DNA of 64,000 bases from NCBI GenBank assembly GCA_009823395.1, contig CM020511.1, positions 20,745,001-20,809,000 on the forward strand, read 5' to 3'. Below the pieces are notes generated by a model. That model saw only the letters and a list, made by a program, of their open reading frames with translations. It was not told the origin of the DNA and did not search any database. The translations under genes and the position numbers were made by a program. Source of the stretch: Thamnaconus septentrionalis. Taxonomy: Eukaryota > Chordata > Actinopteri > Tetraodontiformes > Monacanthidae. Below are positions 1-11,612 of this stretch, piece after piece. Each line of letters begins with the position of its first letter. Within the stretch, counting starts at the first letter, position 1.

Positions 1-115
1 CGACTTGTCCAGGGTGTACCCTGCCTTCGCCCTAAGACAGCTGGGATAGGCTCCAGCAGACCCCCGTGACCCTGAATTGGAATAAGCGGGTATAGAAGAT
101 GAATGAATGAATGAA
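1..115 (+). repeat. 3' tail of a dispersed non-LTR retrotransposon or SINE with an (ATGA)n tail
   Basis: The window opens inside a sequence I recognise as a very common teleost repeat end: words such as 'ccagggtgtaccctgcc' and 'agctgggataggctccagca', then 'aagcgggtatagaagatg' running into a short gaat/atga microsatellite (about 98-116). A microsatellite tail after a conserved 3' end is typical of CR1/L2-clade LINEs and the SINEs that borrow their tails. Only this end is present and no reverse transcriptase is visible. Clade assignment is from memory and uncertain. Confidence 0.55.
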
Positions 116-426
116 TTTTATTTCTTCAAGAAAAAAAGAGCTTCTAACTAAATCCAGTTGTTGTAACCGGCAGAAGTGCTAGCACTAGAGAGTACTCCTC
201 TTGTTTCCACTAACAATCAAAGAAAAAGCCAGAGAGTTTTACATCAGGTTTGATGGATTCACACATGGAGGTCAATTTCTTGGGATCTGTTTGACTACTG
301 GAAGCGACTGAATCAACAGCTGAAATGGCTGAAATCAGCATTAATGAAGTAAAAGCCCAAAAAGCGTCGTTTTTTTTAATATCCAGGAAACGGAGCGAAA
401 CCAAAATCTGTCATGCAGCCAAAGGC

Positions 427-1322
427 TACGGAAGCGCATTGCTGCCACCCTAGGAAAAAAAAACAGGGCTCAGTATCACGTTTTAACGTAAAAATGTTCA
501 CGTTTTAACGTAAAAATGTTCACGTTTTAACGTGATAAGTTTCGCGTTTTTACGTGATAATTTTTGCGTTTTTACATGATAATGTTCACATAATTTCATA
601 ATGAATCTAAACTAAATGGAGTGAGGCAAACTGAGGCACCATGTCTCGTCTGCATGAGTTGATTAAACTGTATTTTAAACTTTGTTTGAGGCATTAAGCA
701 CCATCGATGAAATTAACATCAGTTTGCGTACTTTGAGGAGGATTTTGAGATGTTTGTGTTGGAACTCGCAGCTCCTCCATAGTTGGAGGGAAATACTTTC
801 TTTCTTTAATAACTTTTCTTTATTATATATATCACATGAAAACCTTCGTGGACAGAGCTCTTCTTTCACGGTATCGAAACATCCCATAATACAACAGAGA
901 ACAACAAAACGCGCTCATACACCTTATTGGCGTTAGTGGATCATGTGACCCCCACTGGCTGATTAACTTCAAAATAAAATCGTAAAACAAAATAATCTGA
1001 GAACATACAAAATCCAACAGTATGGGATTGTATCGTAGGAAGAATGAATCCGACCCGACTGAAGTTGTGTCGTTTTCTCATTGATCAGCTGGAGGGGCAC
1101 GGAAGGCTCCATGAGTACAAGTTCCACCATCTCAACTGCATCCTAATTTTCACATTATAACGTGAAAATTATCACGTAAAAACGTGAAACTACCACGTTA
1201 TAACGTAAAAACTTTCACGTTATAACGTGAAAATTATCACGTAAAAACGTGAAACTATCACGTTATAACGTGAAACTGAGCCCTGTTTTTTTTTTCTAGG
1301 GTGGCAGCAATGCGCTTCCGTA
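427..1322 (+). mobile_element. IS3EU-like non-autonomous DNA transposon (element A) with transposase remnant
   Basis: Terminal inverted repeats open TACGGAAGCGCATTGCTGCC at 427 and close with the exact complement ending at 1322. The match continues inward through a poly-A/T stretch to 'cagggctcag'. The insertion is flanked by a perfect 6-bp duplication AAAGGC (421-426 and 1323-1328). Just inside each end is an array of short palindromic words of the type cacgttttaacgt or cacgttataacgtg (about 475-590 and 1150-1275). The interior holds broken plus-strand pieces of an integrase-type transposase N-terminus. One is near 642-765 (pattern LIK-YF---LRH, then ISL-TL-R-LR); another near 1026-1142 (YRRK--SD, then LH-YK--HL-CI). 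Frameshifts and about 255 bp of unrelated sequence lie between them. Six-bp duplication and IS3-like integrase fit the Repbase IS3EU superfamily as I remember it. Confidence 0.8.
642..1142 (+). pseudogene. Broken transposase N-terminal (helix-turn-helix) fragment in element A
   Basis: Starting at the ATG near 642, one frame reads a short segment with LIKLYF and CLRH, then a stop. A second frame (from about 682) continues with ISLRTLRRILR. After about 255 bp of AT-rich unrelated sequence, the homology resumes near 1026 with LYRRKN-SD, shifts frame once more, and ends with LHEYKFHHLNCI. These pieces align in order with the intact copy in the element at 43537-44407. The catalytic DDE integrase core that follows in full-length family members is absent. 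Disrupted by at least two frame changes, so it cannot make the full domain. Confidence 0.75.
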
Positions 1323-1449
1323 AAAGGCAACTGGCAGCGACGACAAACGACAAGCGACTGAGCATCATCTACTACTAATCTACTAGCAAATCGCATTCAG
1401 AGTCACTCAGCCGACGAACGAAACGAAAAAAAACAAACAAATCAGCATT

Positions 1450-2400
1450 GGGCAGGTTGGGGAATCCACAGGAAGTGCGCTGGGAAGACTGGGAACGCCG
1501 CCCCGTCGGTTTCACACCCAAACGGCGAATCAAAGGCGGTGGCGTGAGGCGGCCGGGCGCTCAAACAGGATGTTCCTCTGTTTCTGGCCTCCGTGTGGAA
1601 TTCTGTCAGCCGCCGCCGCCGCTGACCCTCGGCTCTGAAGCTCAGCCAATAGGAGGGAGGGACGGAGGGATGGGGGAGGGGAGGGTGCAGGCCGACAAAG
1701 CTCGGAGGATTTGTTCCACATTCCGCAGGCCCCCTTTAAACAACACACAGCCGTGCCGGGATGCCAGGTCTGGGAGGAGGGCCGAGGTAGCGGTGCACTC
1801 TCTCTCGCTGACTCCGCCCAGCTCCACCAGTATAACCCCCCTCTGCCCCTCCCCCACCCGCTGGGGGTCTCCGGTGTCCTCCGCTGGTTCAGACTAAATG
1901 CACCCTTCGAGCTGACGGCCTGTCGGGAGCGTCAGCAGGGATTTGCAGGCGCTTCGCCGCCATCATGGCCCTCACCTGCGACGCTGCACGTCAGTTTGCA
2001 GCTGTCTCAACCGTCTCACCCTCTCTCTCTCACTCTCTCTCTCTCACTTGAGAGGCTTTCTTTTCTCCCCTCCCCTTTTGTCACTTAGAATTGTCCTCAC
2101 CTGGGAGACAAGCACTGACGGCGCTCTTCTTTTCTTCTTTCTTTCTTTTTTTGGCCACTGGTTCAGTTGAGTCGCGAAGGGATTTGAGTCACGGCGTTGA
2201 AAAAACAAAAGAAAGAGAAGAAGGCGGCGAGCTGGCAGCTTGGCGGGGGCGAGGCCCTGCGGTCGGAGCTGCAGGCGCTGCAGCACTCCTGCGGGTGACT
2301 GAGAAATGTAAACAAAGCGTGTTTGGGTGAAGGACAGCTGCGGCCCGAAGCCCAGAGAGGCTTCACACGCTGAGCGAGTCGTATCCGCCCCCCCACCCAT
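1450..2400. other. GC-rich, simple-sequence-rich stretch without a recognisable gene
   Basis: This stretch is G+C rich with frequent CpG, a GCCAAT-type word near 1643 and a long CT tract near 2015-2048. A good-looking start context (gccgccatcATGGcc, about 1964) opens a 28-codon frame that ends in the CT tract. Several 70-240-codon frames on both strands overlap one another and show no family resemblance. It could be a CpG island or a promoter of an unannotated transcript. No splice-supported coding exon was found. Confidence 0.3.
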
Positions 2401-3484
2401 GCACCATGAACACGACGTGTTGGCTAACATTGCAAAAACTGTTGTTATTTCGGGTGGATCAAAGTGTTTTGTTTGGCCCGATGACGGTTCGACTGTTTGT
2501 GCTTTGAAACCTGCGAGCGGAATCGATATGGAAATAAAAGGCGACACGATGGACGAAAACTCAGCTCTTAATCCGACCCGACGGCTCAGACTTTGGGCTT
2601 GCAGAGCTTCATGCTTCTTTGCCTCTGACTGAGCACGCATTCTGCCAACAGTGACGACAAAAGTGACGCTGAACGTCCCTGAATACTGAGAGATGTGACC
2701 CCTGGTGGAGGAAACACCAGAGTGACGTCCGTCTAATCCAGCAAAGCTCAGCCTTTTTTGAGCCACGGCCCAGTTTTACATTGAAAAAAAATCCCATGCT
2801 GTGTTGCTGCATCCCACACTACCAAACAAAAAAATTATAAAATTATACTTTTTAGCCTAATAACGACAATATAATCTAGTTCAAAAAGTGTTTCCGTGAC
2901 ACTGTTGCCATAGACCTCTATATGGAAGCGCAGCTGGTATCTCAGGACACACTAGAGGTTGAGAGACGCAGCTCTGATCCACGACCACTTTTGGCTTCCG
3001 GCTTCAACGTGTCGCCCTCCTGCTGCTGCGAGTCCAGCGGGCCGCTGAGTGAGCCGCCTGCTGGTTTCCCCTTAGCCTCCCAAACCCCCAGCGGTGGGGT
3101 TAAGAACAGGTTGAGGGTGAAAAACCGCAGCGCCACAGCCCAGTAGCTACTGCTCCCTCCGGACGACTCGGAGAAACGCACAGATGCAGACGGACGAGCA
3201 CGATAAGAGAGAATCCGCTGCGGCTGCGACCAATCGGCCCTTAATGTAGCGTGGAGCTCTCAGCACATCCGTCTGGGCAAATCTGTCAGGGGCCTCTCTT
3301 GTACTGTACTGCTATTATGCTCACAGAGCTCTCGGGACCACCAGAAAATATAGGGCTTTAAGTTCAGAAGGGGCGCAATGCTTCCAAAGAGGGCCTCAGG
3401 GTTTATTCCTACTGATCAGAAATACACCTGAAGACATGGCGGGATGGTTTCATTTTCTTCTCCTCAGGCGCTATTTCGATTTTC

Positions 3485-3529
3485 CAGGTTTTGCGCAATT
3501 CCACGGGTGATGGAAACACAGCTAGTGAT
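3485..3529 (+). repeat. End fragment of the AGCTGTGTTTCCAT MITE family
   Basis: The words 'ttttgcgcaattcc' and 'atggaaacacagcta' match the right ends of the elements at 7148-7565 and 40712-40835, and are again followed by TA. Upstream, at about 2887-2925, 'aaaaagtgtttccgtgacac' matches an internal stretch of the 7148 copy. The interval between them (about 640 bp against about 180 bp in the 7148 copy) suggests one old element with a later insertion, with its left end lost. Confidence 0.5.
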
Positions 3530-4224
3530 GATGACGAGCTCTTTGTTTTCTATTTTTAAAAGTCGCAACGTGAAAATAGAGGCTTGGATTATTTTGAAGG
3601 TCACCTTTGGTGAACAAAAGAGAAAAAAAAAAAAACAATTTCCTGCAGCCCATGAGAAGAGCCTTTGGTCCTTTGCAGTGTGAGATACACACGTCTGCAG
3701 TATATATTCCGTTCCATCCTGAAGAGGAACACATCAGTGTTTTGCAGCCTTTCACAATAAACATCGAGAGGCCGACATGCAGGAGGGCGAAAAAAAGAGG
3801 ATCTGCTCGGTTTTCAAAGCACCCGCATCTCTTTTATCTCCCGCGTGTTGTGCAACTGGCCACACAGCGCCCCCTCCCCCCATGGTGCAGCACTGCCCGT
3901 CTTCGGGAACACGACAACTCTTGACACCTCAGCAACGGGCTTAATTCCAAGCTGTGAAGTCCCTCACGGGTTTGGAACTGGGGGGGGGGGTCAACCTGGG
4001 GTCAACGCCAAGTGTTCTGCTGAGGATTCCTAAAAACACACACACACACACACACACTGACACCAGCAGCAGGGAGGGATGATAACTGCTGGGCACACCA
4101 GACGACTGCAGGACTCTGGAGGAGAAACCAGCGGCCAATCACACGCACCAGATTCACTCCAAGGCTCATTCATATTTCTGCTGAATTATTCTCAAAGAAA
4201 ATGACTTGTCCAAAAAGGTAAGGG

Positions 4225-4228
4225 GTGT

Positions 4229-4272
<44 letters not shown>
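4225..4272. repeat. (TG)n microsatellite
   Basis: Nearly uninterrupted TG dinucleotides. A second TG-rich patch follows at about 4368-4392. Confidence 0.9.
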
Positions 4273-4276
<4 letters not shown>

Positions 4277-7147
4277 CATCATGGGAGCGATCCAGGAATG
4301 GTGAATGATTTTCTCTATTTTCCCTTCGGGTCATCAGAGAAATTAGAGAGAAGGTGACAACTGCTGCGTGTGTGTGTGTGGGTGTGGGTGTGTGCGGCTG
4401 ACACACTGTTCCCCAGTGTGAAATTCTGCAGTGTAATTCCTCCCTGGCTGGTGGTGGAGATGAAACAGCAGCGGTGCAGAGCACTGCCGCAATCACTGGG
4501 AGTCCTGGAAAAAGAGCAGCGGCCGACCCGACGGACGGACGGACGGACGGACGCTCGCTGTGCCTCTCTTATCTCAGAATCGTTGAGGCAACAAGGCCAG
4601 TGGAGGCGTCCACTTGAAGGCGCTAAGTGCGGCACTCTGCGATTGAGAGAGAGACGATGCAGGAGCAGGAGGAGGTCATGTTCAAACCAATAAATCATCA
4701 ATGACAATAACCTCCACCTGGCAGGAGACGACGCCTGACTGCCAAGCCGAGCGTGGTGGGGTCAAAGGTCATGATTGACAACACATGGATGGAGGGATGG
4801 ATGGATGGATGGATGGATGGTGGATTTTTTTTTCTTGTAGCCATCGTCTCCGTCACCTCGGCTCCATATTTGATGGGGGTGATGAAAGACGAGGAGTGTG
4901 TGTATGTGTGTGTGTGTGTGTGTGTGTGAGAGTGAATGACCCTCCTCAGTGAGGTGGAGGTGGAGGAGGTGGAGGAGTTGGGGGGGGTCTCAAGGAGAGC
5001 TGCTGTTTATTTGAAGCCAGTCTTTTAGGTAAACATGTTACACAGCACACGGGGGTCCCGGTCAGCGTTTGAAGTGGCTGGGGGAGGGGGGGAGCACAGG
5101 GAGGAGGGGGGGGGGGCACAGGGAGGAGGGGTGAAGAGAGAGGGCAGCCTTCAGAGGAAATGAGAACAGTGGCCTCTTTCAGCGCTGTCTCATCACCCCC
5201 CCCACCACCACCACCACACCCGACCACCCCCCTCTCTCTCTCTCTCTCGCTCGCTCATATCGGAAAAGGGCGACAAAAGGGGGGGTGGGGCCTGGGGGGG
5301 TTTTGGATCATGAACGCACAAATTTCGCCTGATTTTCATTTTCATCCCCTGAAACTGACTTTTCCTCCTCCTCTTCCTCCCCTCCCCTCCTCCTCCTCCT
5401 CTTCCTCCTCCAGCACCTTGAATTCCTCTAAAACTCAAACCACCCGTGACAAAAATAAACCGCTTCCTTTCGGCAGAGACCCTTTGAGGGTTTTTTTTGA
5501 TGACAGGAACAGGTTTCGTGTAACAAAAGCACGTTTGCAGCTGCACCCCCCCACCATCACCACCTCCCCTCCCCCACTCCCAATCTAGAGAGGAATTCAA
5601 CGTGCGGGAGTGTGGGGGTGGGGGGGGGGGGGAAGACCTGCGTTAGACCCCCAGCTTTTGAAGCTGCGGGTGCGTTTCGAGGGCTAAGCACTTTCAGATG
5701 GAGGCCGAGGACTTTTTATGAGCCGAGGAGCAGCCATTGGAGCTCCACATGTGCTGGGGAGGGGTCCTGGTGGGGTTTTGGGGGCTGGAGCTCAGAGCAG
5801 GAGGGGAGGGGGAGCGGAGGGGGAGAAGAAGGATGCGGAACTCCTCAGGGGGTCCCTGCCGGGTTCTGGGTGCGTCGTTTGAGTGCATTAGTGTCCGTGA
5901 AGCCAGGGAGTCGTTAGGACGGAGAAGATGTGAAGTCTGTGTTTGGCTGGAAAACTGATCTCATCCCAAAGCCAGAGCTCAAGGAAAAGAAACTTAACTT
6001 CACATCAGATTATTTCTAATAAAGGAACTGAGTGACTGTTCACTACCAGGAGAGTTAGGACACAGCTGTTTCTTCTTTATCTTGACTACTTTCTACACTG
6101 TAGATACACACTGAAGACAGCAAATATATGAGCAAGATATGTGGATTCATGGGGCAAAAGGAAAAAAAAATTATATGTTATATATATTTTATATATATTT
6201 TATATGAAGGGTGGCTATTCTAGATCATCTCAATATAAAACTTGTCTGAGGTATTTCACACTGTTTTGTTTCTATATATTCCATATGTGTTTATTCCTAG
6301 TTTTGATGCCTTGAGTAACAATCTACAATGTCCATAGTCATGAAAATGAAAGAGAAACCATTCAATCAGAAGCATGTCTCCAAACATTTGACTGGTAGCG
6401 CAGCTCAATGTTGCTGCAGCAGATTTCAGGAAACGACAGAGAAAACAAACAAACAAACAAAAACAACATATGTGGCCCTTCACCCCCCCCGCCCCCCACT
6501 CTCCCCTCAGCTGAGCTGTTTTCGTAGCTAACAGGAAGTCAGGGGGTTGTGCTGTGTTTGCTATTTGACTCTGCCTACTCCGACCTTGCAGGGCATCAGC
6601 TGCAGGAATGCGGAGGATGAAGTTTCGGAGCGCCGCAGGTGACACTGGCCGCTTTTTGAAAAGAGCAACACGGAAGCAGAGAGCAGTGGCGGCAGGATAA
6701 GGAAGGCTTTCACACCTTAGGATGCACCGGTCGGCCTCTTTGTCGTAGCGCCGCTGCTCTGGTTCGAACCCTCCACCACCCAGTGTTTTTTCCCCTGTGC
6801 CAACAATGGAGGCGGAAGCTGCCAAAAAAAAAAAAAAAAAAAAAAGGTCGTCCATCAGCATCTTGTGCTTTTTCCGCGGCTCCACGGCGCCTTTGTTGTG
6901 AAATATATGTCAGGTCAGCATTCTGACCCTGGCGGCGACGATCGCGAGTTTCCACTGGCTGCATTCACAGGAAGAGAGGAATCCCCGGCCCTCTTCAAAC
7001 AAACAGGCGAAACCTCAGTCTCCCTCTCAAAGCCGCAAATATTCATAGCGACGGGACGTCGAACAGTAAAGGAAAAAAAAAGAAGAAAAGAAGCCTGCGG
7101 GAAACGTCGGGTTGCGACGTTTTGTTGCCTTTTGTTGCCTCGCAGGA

Positions 7148-7565
7148 GCTGCGTTTCCAGGACGGTTTTTCACAAAATAAAAGCAATATTTACAAAATTT
7201 TCGACTAAGTAAAATTGTGATTTTCCGGTGTTTCCATTGAATGGCGTGAAGCACATAAGCAGGAATTCTCGTCAAATCTCGTCCCGCAAGACTTTGAGGG
7301 GGATGGAGGTACAAAACATTTTCAGACTGGTCAGTGAACTGGTCACGTGACCCCGTACGTCACGTCCGCTGACGTGTAAATGCCAAAAAAGTGTTTCCAT
7401 GACACTTTTGCGACATACCTCCACATGGATCCGTGTGAAAAACCACCTCATGAGAGCGTCAAAGCCTTTTAGCCCTATTTGAGAGCTTTTTTGAGCCGTT
7501 TCCATCACCAGATTTTACTGCCATGTTTAGGTTTTGCGCAATTCTAGGGGTCATGGAAACACAGC
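7148..7565. mobile_element. Tc1/mariner-like MITE with AGCTGTGTTTCCA ends
   Basis: The left end reads AGCTGCGTTTCCAGGACGG and the right end is its near complement, GGGGTCATGGAAACACAGCT. The right end is followed by TA; the left is preceded by GA, probably a mutated TA. No reading frame inside resembles a transposase. Related sequence occurs at 2887-3529 and, as a 126-bp version, at 40712-40835. A TA target duplication with short TIRs fits a Tc1/mariner-type MITE, but the autonomous parent is not visible. Confidence 0.6.
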
Positions 7566-10500
7566 TAAACAGAGCAATCAATGGAAGCGACAACACCAGC
7601 AATAACCAAAGCTAATAAAAACTATGCCACCCACCCACCCCTCCTCCACCCTGTTGGCCCCCACCAGGGCTGTTCTGGGGCCTTGCAGAGCGAGAAGCCC
7701 ACTTGGAAAAGAGCGAAAGGGCTTTCTAATGGGGGGGTGGGGGGGAGGGGTGGGGTGGGCTCGCAGAACATGGTTTTATGTGGAAACATACCTTACACAC
7801 TAAAATGTAATAACCTTAGAGTCTCCCGGTGTTTTACTTGGCTGACAGGAGCGCAAGATCAAACACAGACTGGGATCCAGCGGCCTTTGCCAAAAAATGT
7901 CAGCGCTAAGCACCGGGCTCCGGCTTCAGGTATTTTCTTTCCCTTGGAAGGGATTGAGAGCTTTCAACCCTAGGCGGGGCGGGGCAGAATCCCCCCACCC
8001 CAACCCCCACTGACCAGCTCCCCCCTGTGCTGACCAGCGGCGCACCGTCACCTCTGACCACCAGGTCTTGGTCACGCGGCCTTGCCGACAGTCTTGGATG
8101 GGAGGGGCCTGGCCGTGGTGGTGGTGGGGGGGGGGTTTCAACATGCGACTTTGACTTTGATTCGCCCCTAATCCATTCTGCCGGAGCGGCGCTGATTTCC
8201 TCTGAAGTGCAACAACAGATATCTGGTGAATATCATGAAAAGCCGGGACTTCAAAGCGAGCGTGACGGGACGGCGATAGCACCACCGGCGACGGGAGCTT
8301 CTTTCTGCGCGTCTGCAGATAAGGAGCGCCGACAATGAGGCAAGTTGAGCGGCTGCCATCTTCCCCTCACTCTAAATATACGCCAGCCTCTTGCGAAGCC
8401 AGGCGCAAATTTAGAAGAAAAAAAAAAAAAAAAAAGGCTCCGCTGTCACGAACACCGATGAAATGCTGTGGCGTGACGAGAATCCTCGCCGTTCGGCGTA
8501 AGCGACGTCCGCGCTCGTGTTTTGTGTTGGCGTGAATTCCGAGTCTCTGCGCCGGAGATCAGCGGAGCGTAAACAGGCTCTTTAGCGGCATCTGCGTGCC
8601 GCCACCTTTAGTTCCATCGGTTCTTTTCTTTCCCTGATCTTTCTTACGACAGACCAGTTAAAGGGCATCCACAGCGAGTCGCTGCATCTCTAAAACAACA
8701 CCAGGGCTTGACTTTGTGTCAGTGAACTGACCTGACACGCCGGGGAAAATGCTTTGTCTCCCGTGGGATCAACTTCGCACGGTCATCTGAGCGAGGACCC
8801 GTAGGAAATGTGCGGCAAAGAGGAGCGTGATTGCAGAAGTGTTGCGTAAACGGCAGATCAGCTGCCGTTCTTAACCAGCAGTCATCCAGCCGCAGCTTGA
8901 TTTCACTGCTCTGAGCTTCTTTCTCTTGTCAAACGACAACAAGAGAAATGATTGGCCCAGTGGCGTTCCAACTGGCGGGAAAGCAACGTGGGTGGGAGGT
9001 TTTCAAGATGGTGCAGCAAGAGCTCTGACTTCATCACATCCAGCCAGATAAACTGTTGGTGTTGCTCAATAGGAAACTTTCTGTCCAATTTGTCATAGTT
9101 ATATTTCTTATGAATTTATGATTTACTTTTAAAGGCCTTTCAAGCACTAAAATACCACTTTTTTAAAACACTGACATAAGAATTGTACCAGTTACATCCA
9201 TTTTGATTGCATGAGTCCAGTTTGATTGGAAACTGTACAATGCAGGACAATCTGAAGGTTAGAACAAGATGAAGATCTTGGAGAATTGCTTGAAGTGAAG
9301 ACATCCACTCCAGCTCCATCATCCAGCGCTACAAACCCCTGAAGGAGGCGTTTCTGTGCAGTTCACTTCAACGCTACAACAATCAGGAAATGTTTGAGAC
9401 CAGTCGAGTCCGAAGCAAGACTCAAAACTTCACAAACTGCCGAATAACTTGAAAATAAGCTTTTTTTTTTTTTTCAATAATTGACAGCAGAAGCCTCTCG
9501 CTGCCAAGGAATGTAAACGGTCCAATCATAGAAATGCAGCCATACATAAAACTGGACAAGAGGGAGGAGCGCTCCAGCCTGTTGGGTTTGTTTCATGTGA
9601 TGAGTGGAGGGTGCAGCCCAGGCGGGGGGGTCAGGGTGAGAAAATGAGCAGAATGCTTCAAAGTGCTTCAAGACAGAGTAAATACACAGAGAAAGTAAAT
9701 ACAAAATAAACAGTCAGCCAGCAGCGCTCCAGCGTCTTTCCTTCAGGACGGCCGGGGCCAGACTGGCGGCTCAGCCTGACTCACCCGGGGGGGGGGGGCT
9801 CTGATCTCACAGGTGAGGCCACTTACACTCTGGCAGGCTAACGAATGACTCCTCTAGTCAAACTTGTCCTCAAAGACGGATGTGATTTACATGCTTAATC
9901 ACTTCGACGCTTCATAGGGAGCAGGAACAAAGGAGAAAAGAAGGAGTGCGGATGTGGCTCTGGTGGAGGCCCCTTCCCCCAGCTACCTTCACTCACAACC
10001 CCTCAAACAGCCGTGAAGAAACCCTTCCACCTCCCCTTCCTCCTCCTCCTCCTCCTCCTCTTCTTCTTTTCCTCTTCCCCACCACCACCACCTCCCTCCA
10101 TTTCCACCACAGCCCCTCTCCCCTGCTCCAGGATTTTGCTGTACAAACCAGGAACAGATGTCTGCAGGGGCCGCGCTGAAAGACCCCGCTGTTCTGGATG
10201 CCAGCCACATGCTTTTCATTCAGAGATGAAGGCTCACAGCTCGCCTTCTTGTGAAGCCAATTTCCAAAAAAAAAAAAAAAAAAAAAAGAAAAAAGAAAAA
10301 GAGGTGGAAAAAAACAAACTCTCCAAATGCCTTCATGTGCCTTGAAAAGCAATACATACATGCGCGACCGCACCGTCTCTTTTCTGTGTGTGTGTGTGTG
10401 TGTGTGTGCTGCCACCACGTACAACTCCTGGCTGGCTCAGCGTCAGACCAGCCTCTTCCGCCCTGCATTATCAGCATGTGCACGACAAAGAAAGGGGGGT

Positions 10501-11222
10501 GAAGCGATGAGACGCTGCAGACGAGAGTTTTAACTTGGGAGACGAAAGAAACCCGCCACAAACAACTGGAAACAGGAAGGAGCAGCGGCCCAAAGTTCCA
10601 AACTTGCGGCGGCATTTTATAGAAAAATAAAGCGCTGTTTTTGGGCCCCCTGCCTCCAGATTACACACACATCCCAGGCCTGAATCCAAATCAAACAGTG
10701 TTGAGCAAAACAAATAGAGAAGACGTCCACGGGCCCGGGGGCATCATTGTAACAACCGTAATTAACGAGCCGGGCTTTTATGTACAGAGGAAAGTCTTAT
10801 TCACGGATTCCAAGTCCGTGTTGGAAAGGAAAGAAACGTATAAGCTTACGGTCATTCGAGAAAGCCGCCTCAGTCATACGCCTGCTCCTAATTTGTTTTC
10901 TGAGGGTCGGCTGCGGCGGCGTGGCTCTCCAAGAGTCAAAATTCATTTGCGTCTCAGGATCTTTTGTCGCGTCGCAACATCCAGCCGAATCCCCACCGGC
11001 CGCGTGTGATATAATTCTCAACCCCTCAAAGCGAAAATAACGAAGGCCTTTGTTGTGGAATTTGAAAATGTTGACACGCTGCCTCCTCGAGGGCCGAGTC
11101 TGTGGGAAGCTTCCAGACAAAAGGCGGCGCTGAAAGCCTGAATTAGCCTGTCATTATTCGGGCATCTGAGTGCCGAGTCTGTTTGAAGCTCCGAAATGAA
11201 GCAGCAGCAGCAGCGCAGCCTC

Positions 11223-11258
<36 letters not shown>

Positions 11259-11609
11259 GTGCGTGCAGGTCTAGACTGTTGACGTGTTGATGTTTCCAGA
11301 GGTGAAACACAGTGAACCTTCACAGGGCCCTTCCAGGAAAGAACACAGGTTTGGATAAACACAGAGGAGCTCTCTGCATTTTACATATTTAATGACTGCA
11401 GACGTAGGGGTGTGTGCGTGTGTGTGTGTGGGGGGGTTACTGACTCCGCCCTCAACTGCCGCTTTGATCCCACTTGTCATGTGACCACATGACACCAGGT
11501 GCTAAAAGGCGTCTCGCGCACTGATGTCCCAGAGTGGATGAGCCGAGTTCGTCCTGCTGCATCACACTCAGCACTGTGTCCAGTGAAGAGCAGCCGGCTG
11601 GGATCACAC
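7566..11609. other. Probable nkd2 intronic DNA, no gene seen
   Basis: No supported exon. Contains G-runs (7733-7760, 9788-9799), a poly-A run at 10264-10290, TG tracts at 10386-10410 and 11226-11254, and pyrimidine-rich tracts near 10040-10130. The open frames on either strand are short or dominated by these tracts. Confidence 0.5.
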
Positions 11610-11612
11610 ACT

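Larger units (their letters stand above)
2401..7140. other. Probable nkd2 intronic DNA: repeats and low-complexity sequence, no gene seen
   Basis: No exon-like reading frame with splice sites was recognised. The stretch holds a degraded MITE end at 3485-3529, CA/TG tracts near 4036-4057, 4225-4272 and 4905-4928, a (GGAC)n run near 4530, a (GGAT)n run near 4790-4820, and very long purine/pyrimidine tracts (about 4950-5600). Most long open frames here are translations of these low-complexity tracts. Confidence 0.5.

Noticed and set aside
475..1275. CRISPR-like array of regularly spaced short repeats
   Set aside because: The repeats are sub-terminal words of a transposon, inverted between the two ends, in a vertebrate genome; spacers are not unique and no cas genes exist.
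2044..2766. 240-codon minus-strand open frame
   Set aside because: No recognisable domain, high Arg/Ser/Pro content from a GC-rich stretch, and competing frames on the other strand. No splice or promoter support.
2748..2880. Possible hAT relative of the 58217 element
   Set aside because: 'gagccacggcccagtttta' resembles the left interior of that element, but TIRs and duplication could not be found; too degraded to call.
4946..5600. Several long Pro/Ser- or Gly/Arg-rich frames on both strands
   Set aside because: They translate purine/pyrimidine tracts (CCT/AGG, CCACC repeats) and exist in all frames; not a protein.
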